From Gammaproteobacteria bacterium (GTDB lineage: Bacteria; Pseudomonadota; Gammaproteobacteria; PS1; Pseudothioglobaceae): 21,828 nt of DNA. Under the pieces are notes generated by a model. It saw only the letters and a list, made by a program, of their open reading frames with translations. It made no database searches and was not told the origin of the DNA. The stretch covers positions 1 through 21,828 of the forward strand of contig JAQRMT010000006.1 of the NCBI GenBank assembly GCA_028599035.1, given 5' to 3'. Within the stretch, counting starts at the first letter, position 1, and the number at the start of each line of letters is the position of its first letter. Position numbers and translations under genes: made by a program. Shown piece after piece: positions 7,646-15,122 of the stretch.

Positions 7646-8233
7646 TTATAGATTGTAGTCCTTGCGTCCAGATAGGGCGTGGGCAATAGTGTTGATGTCG
7701 GCATATTCAAGTTCACCACCAATCGGAAGGCCATGGGCAATGCGGGTAATTTGAATGTTAAACTGTTTTGCCATAGTGCTGATATAGTGGGCGGTTACCT
7801 CGCCTTCAATAGTGGCATTGGTGGCAAGAATAATTTCTTCAACAGTTTGCTGGCGTAATTTCTGCTCTAGTTCGTCCAGACCTAATTCGGTAGCACCAAT
7901 CCCGTCAATTGGCGAAAGATAACCGCTAAGCACAAAATATTTACCCTTATAAACACTGCTTTGTTCAATAGCGTGAATATCTGTTGGAGTTTCAACAATG
8001 CAAAGTTGTGCGCTACTGCGATTGTTGTTGGCACAAATGTTGCAAATGTCTTTTTCGCTCAGTGTACGGCATGACGAGCAGTGTTTGACATGCTCCATCG
8101 CATCTACTAAAGCTTTGGCGAGATTCATACCACCTTCTCGATTGCGTTCTAACAAATGATAAACAAAGCGTTGTGCGGTTTTCTTACCAACACCAGGTAG
8201 TGCACAAAAGGCTTTATTAAGAGATTCAATCAT
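7646..8233 (-). CDS. recR: Recombination mediator protein RecR
   Basis: A 195-residue RecR. With RecO and RecF it helps load RecA on SSB-coated gaps. An N-terminal helix-hairpin-helix (L-P-G-V-G-K-K-T-A-Q-R, residues 12-22) precedes the zinc finger C52-x-x-C55...C64-x-x-C67. A Toprim domain begins L-C-I-V-E-T-P-T-D (E81), with a C-terminal Walker-B-like segment after it (T-R-I-A-H-G-L-P-I-G-G-E-L-E-Y). It follows ybaB after eight bases in the widely conserved dnaX-ybaB-recR order. No strong ribosome site is visible, so it may depend on coupling to ybaB. Confidence 0.97.
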   Translation of the reverse strand: MIESLNKAFCALPGVGKKTAQRFVYHLLERNREGGMNLAKALVDAMEHVKHCSSCRTLSEKDICNICANNNRSSAQLCIVETPTDIHAIEQSSVYKGKYFVLSGYLSPIDGIGATELGLDELEQKLRQQTVEEIILATNATIEGEVTAHYISTMAKQFNIQITRIAHGLPIGGELEYADINTIAHALSGRKDYNL

Positions 8234-8241
8234 AGATTTTT

Positions 8242-8565
8242 TTAAAAAGGCAAATTCATACCGCCTGGTAATTTCATGCCACCTGTGGCGCTCTTCATTT
8301 TGGTGGCAGAAGTATCAGCAATCTGTTGGCTAGCATCGTTGATAGCGGTTAAGATTAAATCCTCTAAAGTATCTTTGTCGCTCATCACACTTTGGTCAAT
8401 TCGGATGTCAGTTGCCTGATGTTCACCATTGATACTAACAACAACCGCACCACCTCCAGCCTTTCCTGTGGCAGTTAGTTGTTTAATTTCTGCTTGTGCT
8501 TGTTGCATATTATCTTGCATTTGTTGGGCTTTTTTCATCATTCCAGCCATTCCACCTTTAAACAT
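8242..8565 (-). CDS. ybaB: YbaB/EbfC family nucleoid-associated protein
   Basis: A 107-residue small dimeric DNA-binding protein. It begins with the Gly/Met-rich M-F-K-G-G-M-A-G-M-M-K-K-A-Q-Q-M and ends with a Gly/Met-rich tail (G-G-M-K-L-P-G-G-M). The core G-K-A-G-G-G-A-V-V-V and L-E-D-L-I-L-T-A-I-N-D-A are family features. The start overlaps the dnaX stop by eight bases, and a near-perfect ribosome site (GGAGG, 8572-8576) lies inside the end of dnaX, six bases before the ATG. It is thought to bind DNA with modest sequence preference; the physiological role in this position is not established. Confidence 0.94.
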   Translation of the reverse strand: MFKGGMAGMMKKAQQMQDNMQQAQAEIKQLTATGKAGGGAVVVSINGEHQATDIRIDQSVMSDKDTLEDLILTAINDASQQIADTSATKMKSATGGMKLPGGMNLPF

Positions 8566-10210
8566 TTTTTGCCTCCACTTTTATCTCTTTGATTGAATTA
8601 ATATCGACCTTTGCGTTAAAGGTTTTTTGTAATTTTTGCACGCCTTCATCAGACAAAAATTCTTGTCGCAATGCTGCTGCTTTTTCGTTCTTAGCCTGTG
8701 TTTCTTTTTGTGCCAAGGTTTGTATTTTAGGTTTGCTAAGGTTGATATTTAGGGAGATTTCGCCAAAGCTCTCTTGTAATTTCGCCTGGATAGTGCGTTG
8801 AATATTGTCCGTTAGCAGACTGGAGAATTGTTCGTCTAAACTTAAAGTTAGTGTTTGCTGATCAATACTTTCAAATAGAGTATTTTTAAGCAACATACGC
8901 ACCACTGTACTAAATTCAAGTGTTTGGGTGATCTCTTCCCATTCAGTTTGAGTGTTAATATTTAAGGTTGATTGAGGCTTGGTTTGTTTGACTTTTTTGA
9001 CGGTTTTTGGCTCGGATTGTGCCTGTATTTGTGGTTTTTCTTTGGCTATTTGTTTGATTTCAGGCGTTGGCACTAATTTAGGTGTTTTTTTTTCCGATGG
9101 TGCTTTGGCGGGCGATGTTTGTTGCTCATTGACTGTGTTTGAGTGAAACGCCAGCATGCGCAATAGCGTCATCTCGAGCCCGATTTGTTCGCTAGGGGCG
9201 AGTGGCAACTCTTTGCTACCATTAGTCGCTATGTGATAAAACAGCTGTAAATCTTGGGTAGAAATTTGTGTGGCTAGTGACTTAATATTATTAGAAATCT
9301 CCGCATTATCAATAATTTGCGCAATAGAAATTTGATGAAACAAAGCACTTAAATCTTTGAGTGCGTGGGTTAGATTTTCACCTTTATGCGATAATTCTCT
9401 AACAAAATTAATAGATGCTTCAGCGTCTTGATTAAGCAGGTGTTTTGCCAAAGTTACAATGTCATCATGATGCACCAAACCTAACATAGCCTTAATGTCT
9501 TTGGTCATTACCGTGCCTTTGCCATAAGCAATAGATTGGTCAAGCAGACTAAGTGCATCACGCATCGAACCATTGCCAAAATCGGCAATTTGACTAAGTG
9601 CCAATTCTTCGTATTTTAGTTTTTCAGTGTCCATAATAAACTTCAACTGACCTAGGATTTCTTCATGAGTGAGTTTTTGTAAAGTAAATTGCAAACAACG
9701 AGAAAGCACAGTTACAGGTACTTTTTGTGGATCTGTGGTTGCCAGTAAAAATTTAATATGTTCAGGCGGCTCTTCAAGAGTTTTAAGCAGTGCATTGAAA
9801 CTGCTTTTTGAGAGCATATGCACCTCGTCAATCAGGTAAATCTTATAACGATTTTTGGTGGGCATGTATTGTGCATTTTCTAAAATATCACGCATATTGT
9901 CAACACCCGTATGTGACGCCGCATCAAGCTCAATCAAATCAACTGATTGACCCTGGTCTATCTCAATACAAGTGGCACATTTGCCACAAGGTTTAGAACT
10001 AACACCGCTTTCACAGTTGATGGATTTGGCAAAAATTCTCGCAATCGTAGTTTTGCCCACACCCCGTGTTCCTGTAAACAGAAAGCCGTGGTGTAAATTA
10101 TCTACATCAAGTGCATTGATTAAAGTTTTAACCGTGTGTATTTGACCGACCATCTCACTAAAGGTGTGAGGTCGATATTTACGCGCTAAAACTTGATAAG
10201 GTTCGCTCAT
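8558..10210 (-). CDS. dnaX: DNA polymerase III tau (gamma/tau) subunit
   Basis: The clamp-loader ATPase subunit. The ATG at 10210 (MSEPYQVLARKYRP, 550 residues) is chosen, since further upstream the frame runs into the SRP RNA gene. Walker A is G47-T-R-G-V-G-K53-T-T, zinc ligands are C66, C75, C78 and C81, Walker B is L126-I-D-E-V-H, and the sensor motif is S170-R-C. Clamp-loader domains I-III end near residue 365; a Lys/Gln/Pro-rich linker and a tau-specific C-terminal part follow. The codons for E373-K-K-T contain an A9 run (plus-strand T9 at 9085-9093), and both other frames reach a stop within five codons. A short gamma form of about 377 residues is therefore plausible. ffs lies 24 bases upstream and ybaB overlaps downstream. 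Confidence 0.96.
   Translation of the reverse strand: MSEPYQVLARKYRPHTFSEMVGQIHTVKTLINALDVDNLHHGFLFTGTRGVGKTTIARIFAKSINCESGVSSKPCGKCATCIEIDQGQSVDLIELDAASHTGVDNMRDILENAQYMPTKNRYKIYLIDEVHMLSKSSFNALLKTLEEPPEHIKFLLATTDPQKVPVTVLSRCLQFTLQKLTHEEILGQLKFIMDTEKLKYEELALSQIADFGNGSMRDALSLLDQSIAYGKGTVMTKDIKAMLGLVHHDDIVTLAKHLLNQDAEASINFVRELSHKGENLTHALKDLSALFHQISIAQIIDNAEISNNIKSLATQISTQDLQLFYHIATNGSKELPLAPSEQIGLEMTLLRMLAFHSNTVNEQQTSPAKAPSEKKTPKLVPTPEIKQIAKEKPQIQAQSEPKTVKKVKQTKPQSTLNINTQTEWEEITQTLEFSTVVRMLLKNTLFESIDQQTLTLSLDEQFSSLLTDNIQRTIQAKLQESFGEISLNINLSKPKIQTLAQKETQAKNEKAAALRQEFLSDEGVQKLQKTFNAKVDINSIKEIKVEAKNV
9085..9093 (-). promoter_or_regulatory. A9 slippery tract in dnaX (candidate frameshift/slippage site)
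   Basis: Nine consecutive A residues on the coding strand fall in GAA-AAA-AAA-ACA, codons 373-376. One extra A (or a -1 ribosomal shift) gives E-K-K-N-T-stop (TAA). One fewer A (or +1) gives E-K-K-H-L-N-stop (TAG). The site lies just after the conserved clamp-loader domains. Thermus thermophilus dnaX makes gamma by slippage on an A9 tract, and E. coli by ribosomal -1 shifting at an A-rich site. That this tract is functional is inference. Confidence 0.55.
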
Positions 10211-10234
10211 GTTAGGTTCGTTGTAAATAAAAAT

Positions 10235-10343
10235 GGTAGCACCAAGAATAATAACCAGCACATAAAAAAATTATTACCGTTGCTTCCTTCCGGATCTGGC
10301 GGGGTTTATAACCATTTATTGTCAGCACACTCTTAGCACTACC
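10235..10343 (-). ncRNA. ffs: 4.5S RNA, bacterial signal recognition particle RNA
   Basis: The minus strand carries the SRP domain IV core GCCAGATCCGGAAGGAAGCA at 10300-10281, with the GGAA tetraloop at 10291-10288 and the conserved asymmetric internal loop that binds Ffh. The ends are set by a 13-base-pair terminal helix (with GU pairs) between 10343-10331 and 10247-10235, giving a 109-nucleotide hairpin with the tetraloop at its centre. This matches the 100-114 nucleotide small bacterial SRP RNAs. A -10-like TAAAAT at 10351-10356 places the start near 10344, in agreement with the helix. A U-rich stretch follows 10235, then dnaX 24 bases on. The 4.5S-Ffh particle targets inner-membrane proteins cotranslationally. 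Confidence 0.93.
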
Positions 10344-10350
10344 AAGCGTT

Positions 10351-10356
10351 ATTTTA
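10351..10356 (-). promoter_or_regulatory. Probable -10 box of ffs
   Basis: TAAAAT on the minus strand sits seven to eight bases before the 5' end predicted independently from the SRP RNA terminal helix. The -35 region at about 10374-10379 is weak. It probably also drives dnaX by read-through of the short U-rich stretch after ffs. Confidence 0.4.
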
Positions 10357-10432
10357 CATTTATATCTATTGAGACCTTTGTATAAATATGAATAATCATC
10401 AAAAATCCACTTTTCACCCGCTTGGAAATTTT

Positions 10433-10469
10433 TTAAACCCAGCCTTAGCCCTGCTAGGACAAGGTTTAA
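10433..10469. repeat. Imperfect palindrome / stem-loop between murU and ffs
   Basis: A 37-base element with outer arms TTAAACC (10433-10439) and GGTTTAA (10463-10469), and inner arms CC-T-TAGC and GCTAGG around a CCT loop. The two stems (7 bp, and 6 bp with one bulge) are separated by a 3/4-base internal loop. Neither strand has a proper U-run after it, so it is not a standard terminator. It lies in the 169-base gap between murU and ffs, which otherwise holds only the ffs promoter and a weak ACCA-GAT-TGGT hairpin followed by a T-rich stretch just after murU. Confidence 0.55.
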
Positions 10470-10512
10470 GAAAATCACCAATCTGGTAAAAATTGAATTT
10501 TGCTAATCATCC

Positions 10513-11190
10513 CTATTTGTGCAAAAGGCCTCCTATTGAATTATCTGCTAATTCTAAACGCTCAGGTGTGCCGATGTCTTGCCAGTAGCCTGAATAGTAT
10601 TCACCTGTTAATTTTCCACTCTTAATTGCCTTTTGGAATAGGCTTGAAAGAGGTATTTTTTGTTGATTATGTAGATGTGATGGGAAAAAATCAGGGTGAT
10701 ACAGCCCAATGCCTGAGAAAGTATAGGTTTGAGTATTGGCGAGATTAATTTGATTGCCGTTTAGAGAGAAATCGCCATTTAGATTGTGTTCAGGGTTGTC
10801 AACTAACAATAAGTGTGCCAATGAATTATTGGGTAGGGCAAGTGTGGATAAATCAACATCACATAACACATCGGAATTAATTACTATAAAAGGACTGTTG
10901 CCCAATAAAGGCAACGCCTGGATAATGCCACCTGCGGTTTCTAGGGCATTTTGTTCAATGCTGTATTGAACTTGTACGCCGAATTTTGTGCCATCACCCA
11001 AGTATGCTTGGATTTGCTCTCCTAGGTAAGCGGTGTTGATGATGATGTCAGTAACACCTGCTTTTTTGAGTGCCTCAATGCTGTATTCAATTAAAGGTTT
11101 TTCGTGAATTTTTAGTAGGGGTTTTGGTGTGTTTTTAGTGAGAGGCATCATGCGTTTACCCCTGCCTGCTGCTAGAATCATGGCTTTCAT
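10513..11190 (-). CDS. murU: N-acetylmuramate alpha-1-phosphate uridylyltransferase
   Basis: A 225-residue sugar-phosphate nucleotidyltransferase with the N-terminal signature M-I-L-A-A-G-R-G-K-R-M-M-P-L-T followed by P-K-P-L-L. A V-I-N-S-D-V-L metal/nucleotide segment and a late Y-W-Q-D-I-G-T-P-E-R-L are also present. General homologues act on glucose- or mannose-1-phosphate. Adjacency to the AmgK-type kinase, with a four-base overlap (ATGA), makes MurU the specific call: it converts MurNAc-1-phosphate plus UTP to UDP-MurNAc in the recycling route that bypasses MurA/MurB. It is the last gene of the envelope operon. Confidence 0.88.
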   Translation of the reverse strand: MKAMILAAGRGKRMMPLTKNTPKPLLKIHEKPLIEYSIEALKKAGVTDIIINTAYLGEQIQAYLGDGTKFGVQVQYSIEQNALETAGGIIQALPLLGNSPFIVINSDVLCDVDLSTLALPNNSLAHLLLVDNPEHNLNGDFSLNGNQINLANTQTYTFSGIGLYHPDFFPSHLHNQQKIPLSSLFQKAIKSGKLTGEYYSGYWQDIGTPERLELADNSIGGLLHK

Positions 11191-12119
11191 AAAATACCCC
11201 TGAGTGCAGAGAATTCTAGATATTTATCAGCAATTTGTAAGATATATTTTTTCACCAAGGGAATGTCATCTAGGTATTGGTGTTTTCCATCACGCTTTGA
11301 TAGGCGTTTAAAGATGCCGAGAATTTTTAAATGGCGTTGTAAGCCCATTAACTCAAATTGCTTTTTAAATTGTGAAAACTCAATGTCGATATTAGATTTC
11401 GTGTAATAATAGTTAAGTAGAATTTGAATGTTATTTGCTGATAACTCTATGTAAGCATCTTTTAACAAGGAGCATAAATCGTAAGTATTTGAGCCAATAA
11501 CTGCATCTTGAAAGTCAATAATAGCAAGTTCATCTTTAATTACCATCAGATTGCGTGCGTGGTAGTCTCTGTGGACGAATACTTGCGGGGAATTTAACGC
11601 ATTATCACTGAGTGATTGAAAAATATCAGTTAGCAATAGTGGTGAAGGCCTTGCCTTCCTCAGTGGTAAATACCAGTCAATGAATAATTGCATTTCGTTT
11701 TTTAACAGTGTGTCATTGTATAAAGGTAAGTTCGTGTTTTGATAATCAATTTTTTGTATTTTTATAAGTTCGTCAATCGCTTTTTTATATAAATTGATGC
11801 AATTGTCGTTATTTAAGGCTTGCAAGAAAGTGGTGTTGCCTAAATCTTCAAGCAGTAAAAATCCTTGTGTTAAATTGGCTTCAATGACTTTAGGGGCGTG
11901 GAGGTTGTTATCCCTCAACAGGGTGGCAATTTTCACAAATGAGGCGTTGTCCTCTTTTTCTGGTGGCGCGTCCATGGCGATGAAGGTGTTATTATCTCGC
12001 TCAACTCTAAAATAACGGCGAAAACTAGCGTCATCACTGGCTTTAGTGATGACAAAGTTTGCATCATCAAAGAAATACTCTAGCCAATCGGTAAGTAAGT
12101 CAAGTCGTAGGTCAGTCAT
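11187..12119 (-). CDS. amgK: N-acetylmuramate/N-acetylglucosamine anomeric kinase
   Basis: A 310-residue aminoglycoside-phosphotransferase-fold kinase. Visible motifs are D-A-S-F-R-R-Y-F-R-V (residues 30-39), typical of AmgK; the ATP-hinge L-L-L-E-D-L-G; the catalytic loop H183-R-D185-Y-H-A-R-N190; and the metal motif I-I-D202-F-Q-D. The fold alone would allow other substrates, but the overlap with murU and the peptidoglycan operon point to phosphorylation of MurNAc at C1, step one of the Pseudomonas-type cell-wall recycling route. The start overlaps the end of the transaminase gene by eight bases. Confidence 0.88.
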   Translation of the reverse strand: MTDLRLDLLTDWLEYFFDDANFVITKASDDASFRRYFRVERDNNTFIAMDAPPEKEDNASFVKIATLLRDNNLHAPKVIEANLTQGFLLLEDLGNTTFLQALNNDNCINLYKKAIDELIKIQKIDYQNTNLPLYNDTLLKNEMQLFIDWYLPLRKARPSPLLLTDIFQSLSDNALNSPQVFVHRDYHARNLMVIKDELAIIDFQDAVIGSNTYDLCSLLKDAYIELSANNIQILLNYYYTKSNIDIEFSQFKKQFELMGLQRHLKILGIFKRLSKRDGKHQYLDDIPLVKKYILQIADKYLEFSALRGIL

Positions 12120-12945
12120 TTTTTAATTGCTGATAATGGTTGTAGACGCACTCCCAATAAGTACCAATTTTTCCGTGGTTAATAAGCTGATTGTCGATTT
12201 GGGTAATCGGCATAATTTCACGAGTAGAACTGGAAATCCATACCTCATCAGCATTCAATAACTCATCAACGCTAAATACTGATTCGTTAATAGGCAGTTT
12301 ACAGGCCAGTGCGCTCTCTAGCGCCAAATCTCGGGTAATGCCTGAAAGAATATGTGCGCCAGAAGGGTGTGTAAATAAAGTCTTATTTTTAATTATAAAT
12401 ACATTTGAGGTTGCGCCTTCGGTAACAATATCGTTGCGATGTAAAATAATCTCCTCTACTTGATTTTCTTTGGCATTTTGAGAATACAAAACATTTGCCA
12501 GTAAAGAAGTGGCTTTAATATCACACCGAGACCAGCGAATATCAGTCTGAGTGATAGCGCTAAAACCTTGCTTCAAGGCTTGCTTAGTTTTCGGTATCAA
12601 TGGGCTTGATTCAATGTATACAGTAGGGGTTAGCGCTTCAAAACTGTGCCTCCTTTGAGTGTCGCTACCCCGTGTAATTTGCAAGTAAAGCGATTGGTTT
12701 AGGGGCTGGGAATACCCTAACAATTGGTTGAGAATTTCTAACCATTCGTTATTTGAATGGGGGCTAGGTATTTTTATTGCATCAAGGCTATTTTGTAGGC
12801 GTTTTAAGTGTGCGGTTAGGCGAAACAGCTTACCTTGATAGACTGGAATGACTTCATACACGCCATCGCCAAATAAAAACCCCCTATCCATCACTGAAAC
12901 AGAGGCTTGATTTTTCTTAATAAAATTGCCGTTAAGATAGACCAT
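12112..12945 (-). CDS. dat: D-amino-acid transaminase (fold-type IV PLP enzyme)
   Basis: A 277-residue class IV aminotransferase; the ATG at 12945 (MVYLNGNFI) fits the family better than a TTG two codons upstream. The PLP lysine is K144 in C-D-I-K-A-T-S-L-L. The phosphate loop is V-T-E-G-A-T-S-N-V-F (residues 174-183), and L-Q-I-T-R-G with R98/R99-H100 resembles the carboxylate trap of D-alanine transaminases rather than branched-chain enzymes. It likely exchanges D-alanine with 2-oxoglutarate to give D-glutamate and pyruvate. It starts ten bases after the dacA stop and overlaps amgK by eight. Aminodeoxychorismate lyase is a related alternative, but the R-x-H motif and context favour Dat. Confidence 0.85.
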   Translation of the reverse strand: MVYLNGNFIKKNQASVSVMDRGFLFGDGVYEVIPVYQGKLFRLTAHLKRLQNSLDAIKIPSPHSNNEWLEILNQLLGYSQPLNQSLYLQITRGSDTQRRHSFEALTPTVYIESSPLIPKTKQALKQGFSAITQTDIRWSRCDIKATSLLANVLYSQNAKENQVEEIILHRNDIVTEGATSNVFIIKNKTLFTHPSGAHILSGITRDLALESALACKLPINESVFSVDELLNADEVWISSSTREIMPITQIDNQLINHGKIGTYWECVYNHYQQLKND

Positions 12946-12955
12946 TAGCAAGCGA

Positions 12956-14095
12956 TTAGAGTCCGATTTTCTCTAGTAGTCGCGAAAAAAAGCCAGATTC
13001 AGGCGCATCTTCAAGCGCGATTATTGGTAGTTTTACAAGGCTTTCACCTTCAAATTTAATGATCAAGTGCCCGATGTTATCGCCTTTATTGACAGGTGTT
13101 TGAAAGTCGGCATTAAGCTCAATTACCTGTTGAGATAGTTTGTATTGCCCACGCGCTAAAATGATGGTTTGTGGGGTTTTAAGGCCAATTTTAATTTCTG
13201 TTTTTGTTGAGCCGTTAATAGGTATTTTTTTATTAATTTTGCTGATTTTTTTGGTTTCAAAAAAGCGAAAACCGTAGTCTAGAATTTTTTGTGTTTGCGA
13301 GGTTCTAGCCTCTGTACTTGTTGAGCCTAGCACTACAGAAATTAGCCGCATATCAACACGCTTAGCACTGGCAACAAGGTTATAACCCGCTTTTTTGGTA
13401 AACCCTGTTTTTAGCCCATCTACCGTATGGTCGCTCCATAGTAATTTATTGCGATTGCGTTGCTTGATGCCATGGTAGGTAAATTCTTTTTGTGAATACC
13501 AAGGGTAAAACTGCGGAAAATCACGAATGGTTGCCGAGGCAAGTATTGCCACATCGCTAGCAGTGATGTATTGGTCTTTATGCGGCAAACCTGAGGCGTT
13601 TTCAAAGCGAGAATTTGTCATATTAAGCGCTTTGGCGTATTCATTCATATAAGCGACAAAAGTACCTTCAGTGCCAGCAATGTGTTCGGCTAATGCCACG
13701 GCCGAATCGTTACCTGATTGAATAATCATACCTTTAAGCAGAGTTTCAAGTTTGATGGTTTTGCCCACTTCAACAAAGCTTTTTGAACCGCCAGTTTTCC
13801 AAGCTTTTTTACTAATTCTAACCTTGTCTTTTAAGCTAATTCTGCCGTCTTTGATTAGTTGAAAAACCACATAAGCCGTCATTAGTTTAGTCAAACTTGC
13901 AGGTGCTCGTTTCATATTAGGATTGCTTGAGGCAACTATCGAGCCTGAGTCATAGTCCAGGACAATATAAGACGCTGCACCGATTGTCGGCGCTTTAGGG
14001 GTAATAAAAATAGCCGCTTGTGTGTTTAATGACAATATGCCAAAAGCACTAATGACGAACGAAGATAGTTTTTTAATAAGTGTTTGATTATTCAT
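12956..14095 (-). CDS. dacA: D-alanyl-D-alanine carboxypeptidase (PBP5/6 type)
   Basis: A 379-residue low-molecular-weight penicillin-binding protein that trims the terminal D-alanine from peptidoglycan stem peptides in the periplasm. A signal peptide covers about residues 1-28 (ending N-T-Q-A-A). The active-site motifs are S67-L-T-K70, S127-G-N129 and K229-T-G231. A beta-rich C-terminal domain follows, and the protein ends with an amphipathic G-F-F-S-R-L-L-E-K-I-G-L that should anchor it to the inner membrane as in E. coli PBP5. It overlaps mltB by eight bases. The RlpA gene that often sits between rodA and dacA in gammaproteobacteria is absent. Confidence 0.96.
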   Translation of the reverse strand: MNNQTLIKKLSSFVISAFGILSLNTQAAIFITPKAPTIGAASYIVLDYDSGSIVASSNPNMKRAPASLTKLMTAYVVFQLIKDGRISLKDKVRISKKAWKTGGSKSFVEVGKTIKLETLLKGMIIQSGNDSAVALAEHIAGTEGTFVAYMNEYAKALNMTNSRFENASGLPHKDQYITASDVAILASATIRDFPQFYPWYSQKEFTYHGIKQRNRNKLLWSDHTVDGLKTGFTKKAGYNLVASAKRVDMRLISVVLGSTSTEARTSQTQKILDYGFRFFETKKISKINKKIPINGSTKTEIKIGLKTPQTIILARGQYKLSQQVIELNADFQTPVNKGDNIGHLIIKFEGESLVKLPIIALEDAPESGFFSRLLEKIGL

Positions 14096-15119
14096 AATAG
14101 CCAGAGGATTTAAATTTTTGTTTTAATTTGGTTGATAATTGATAGGCAACCATTGCATATCGATTGTCGTGATTATAACGGGTTAGCACATAAAAATTCC
14201 AAAAAGTGAGCCAAGTCTCATCAATTATTTTTTGTGGTAGGCGAATAAACGCCAGTTTGGTTGTGTGCTGAATGTCTGTATCAATATCAAAGCCTTGATT
14301 GCGCCAGTGTTTGGCGTTTTTTTGTGGCTTGGAATTAGAACGCTTGGCGTGTTTTAGATGTTTGGTATCTAACGAAATGGGGCGGGCAATTTCTCCAAGG
14401 TTATGCCATTGATGTTGGTCAAAATAATTGGCAATTGAGCCAATGGCATCAATAGGGTTTGAAAATAAGTCAATTTTTCCATCTTGATTAAAATCAACTG
14501 CATAGTGGCGATAAGAACTGGAAATAAATTGTGGAAAACCCATTGCCCCTGCATATGAACCCTGAACAGACAAGGGCGCAATGGAATTTTCACGCGTCAT
14601 AAGCAAAAACGATTCCAATTCTTTTTTATAAAAATTACGGCGACGATAATTGCCAAATGCGCGTTTTACTAAGGTTTTAAAGGTTGGATGTGTGCCTTTT
14701 TTGTGTCCATAATTAGTTTCTATGCCAAGAATGGCAACAATAATTTCGGCTGGAATACGGTAAGTTTGCTCAGCTCGTTCTAGTATCTTTAAATTATCTT
14801 GCCAGAACTGAACCCCGTTTTTAATGCGATTTTCGGTAATAAACAAACCTTTGTATTTAGCCCATGACATTGGTGATTTTTTTACTTGTTTAGTTTTCTT
14901 TACCCGCTTCTTTTTTGCAGATTTATCGACAATAACAAACTCAATGGTGGAAAAGATAGAGCGCAATTCATTCTCATCAAAATTGTGTTTCTTCACCATT
15001 TTTTCAATGAAGTTTTGCGTTATTTTAAAATCTGTGGCTGGCAGTGTTTTTTTATCTAGAGACGAGCAACTGCTTAGTGTTAATATCAGAGACGATACAA
15101 GTAAAAGGTTTTTTTTCAT
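14088..15119 (-). CDS. mltB: Membrane-bound lytic murein transglycosylase B
   Basis: A 343-residue lipoprotein that cleaves MurNAc-GlcNAc bonds with 1,6-anhydro formation. The signal peptide ends with the lipobox L15-S-S-C18. The catalytic glutamate is E134 in V-A-I-L-G-I-E-T-N-Y-G, followed by G-S-Y-A-G-A-M-G-F-P-Q-F and an F-N-x-D-G-K-I-D-L segment resembling the calcium-binding loop of Slt35. A Lys-rich insertion (residues 68-82) is unusual against E. coli MltB. An A8 run follows the start codon. The gene begins three bases after rodA and overlaps dacA. Its product, after amidase and NagZ action, would feed the recycling enzymes encoded downstream. Confidence 0.95.
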   Translation of the reverse strand: MKKNLLLVSSLILTLSSCSSLDKKTLPATDFKITQNFIEKMVKKHNFDENELRSIFSTIEFVIVDKSAKKKRVKKTKQVKKSPMSWAKYKGLFITENRIKNGVQFWQDNLKILERAEQTYRIPAEIIVAILGIETNYGHKKGTHPTFKTLVKRAFGNYRRRNFYKKELESFLLMTRENSIAPLSVQGSYAGAMGFPQFISSSYRHYAVDFNQDGKIDLFSNPIDAIGSIANYFDQHQWHNLGEIARPISLDTKHLKHAKRSNSKPQKNAKHWRNQGFDIDTDIQHTTKLAFIRLPQKIIDETWLTFWNFYVLTRYNHDNRYAMVAYQLSTKLKQKFKSSGYYE

Positions 15120-15122
15120 TGG

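Noticed and set aside
10212..10481. Open frame of 89 codons on the minus strand upstream of dnaX
   Set aside because: It covers the SRP RNA gene and its promoter, has no recognisable protein features and no ribosome site; the RNA structure explains the sequence.
10484..10512. Possible intrinsic terminator after murU (ACCA-GAT-TGGT hairpin then T-rich)
   Set aside because: The stem is only four base pairs and the T stretch is interrupted, so I do not list it as a terminator.
15108..15119. A8 run just after the mltB start codon, and another A8 in rodA near 15612-15619
   Set aside because: Lys-Lys codons at the start of a signal peptide and in a loop produce such runs by chance in AT-rich genomes; neither is placed at a domain boundary as in dnaX.
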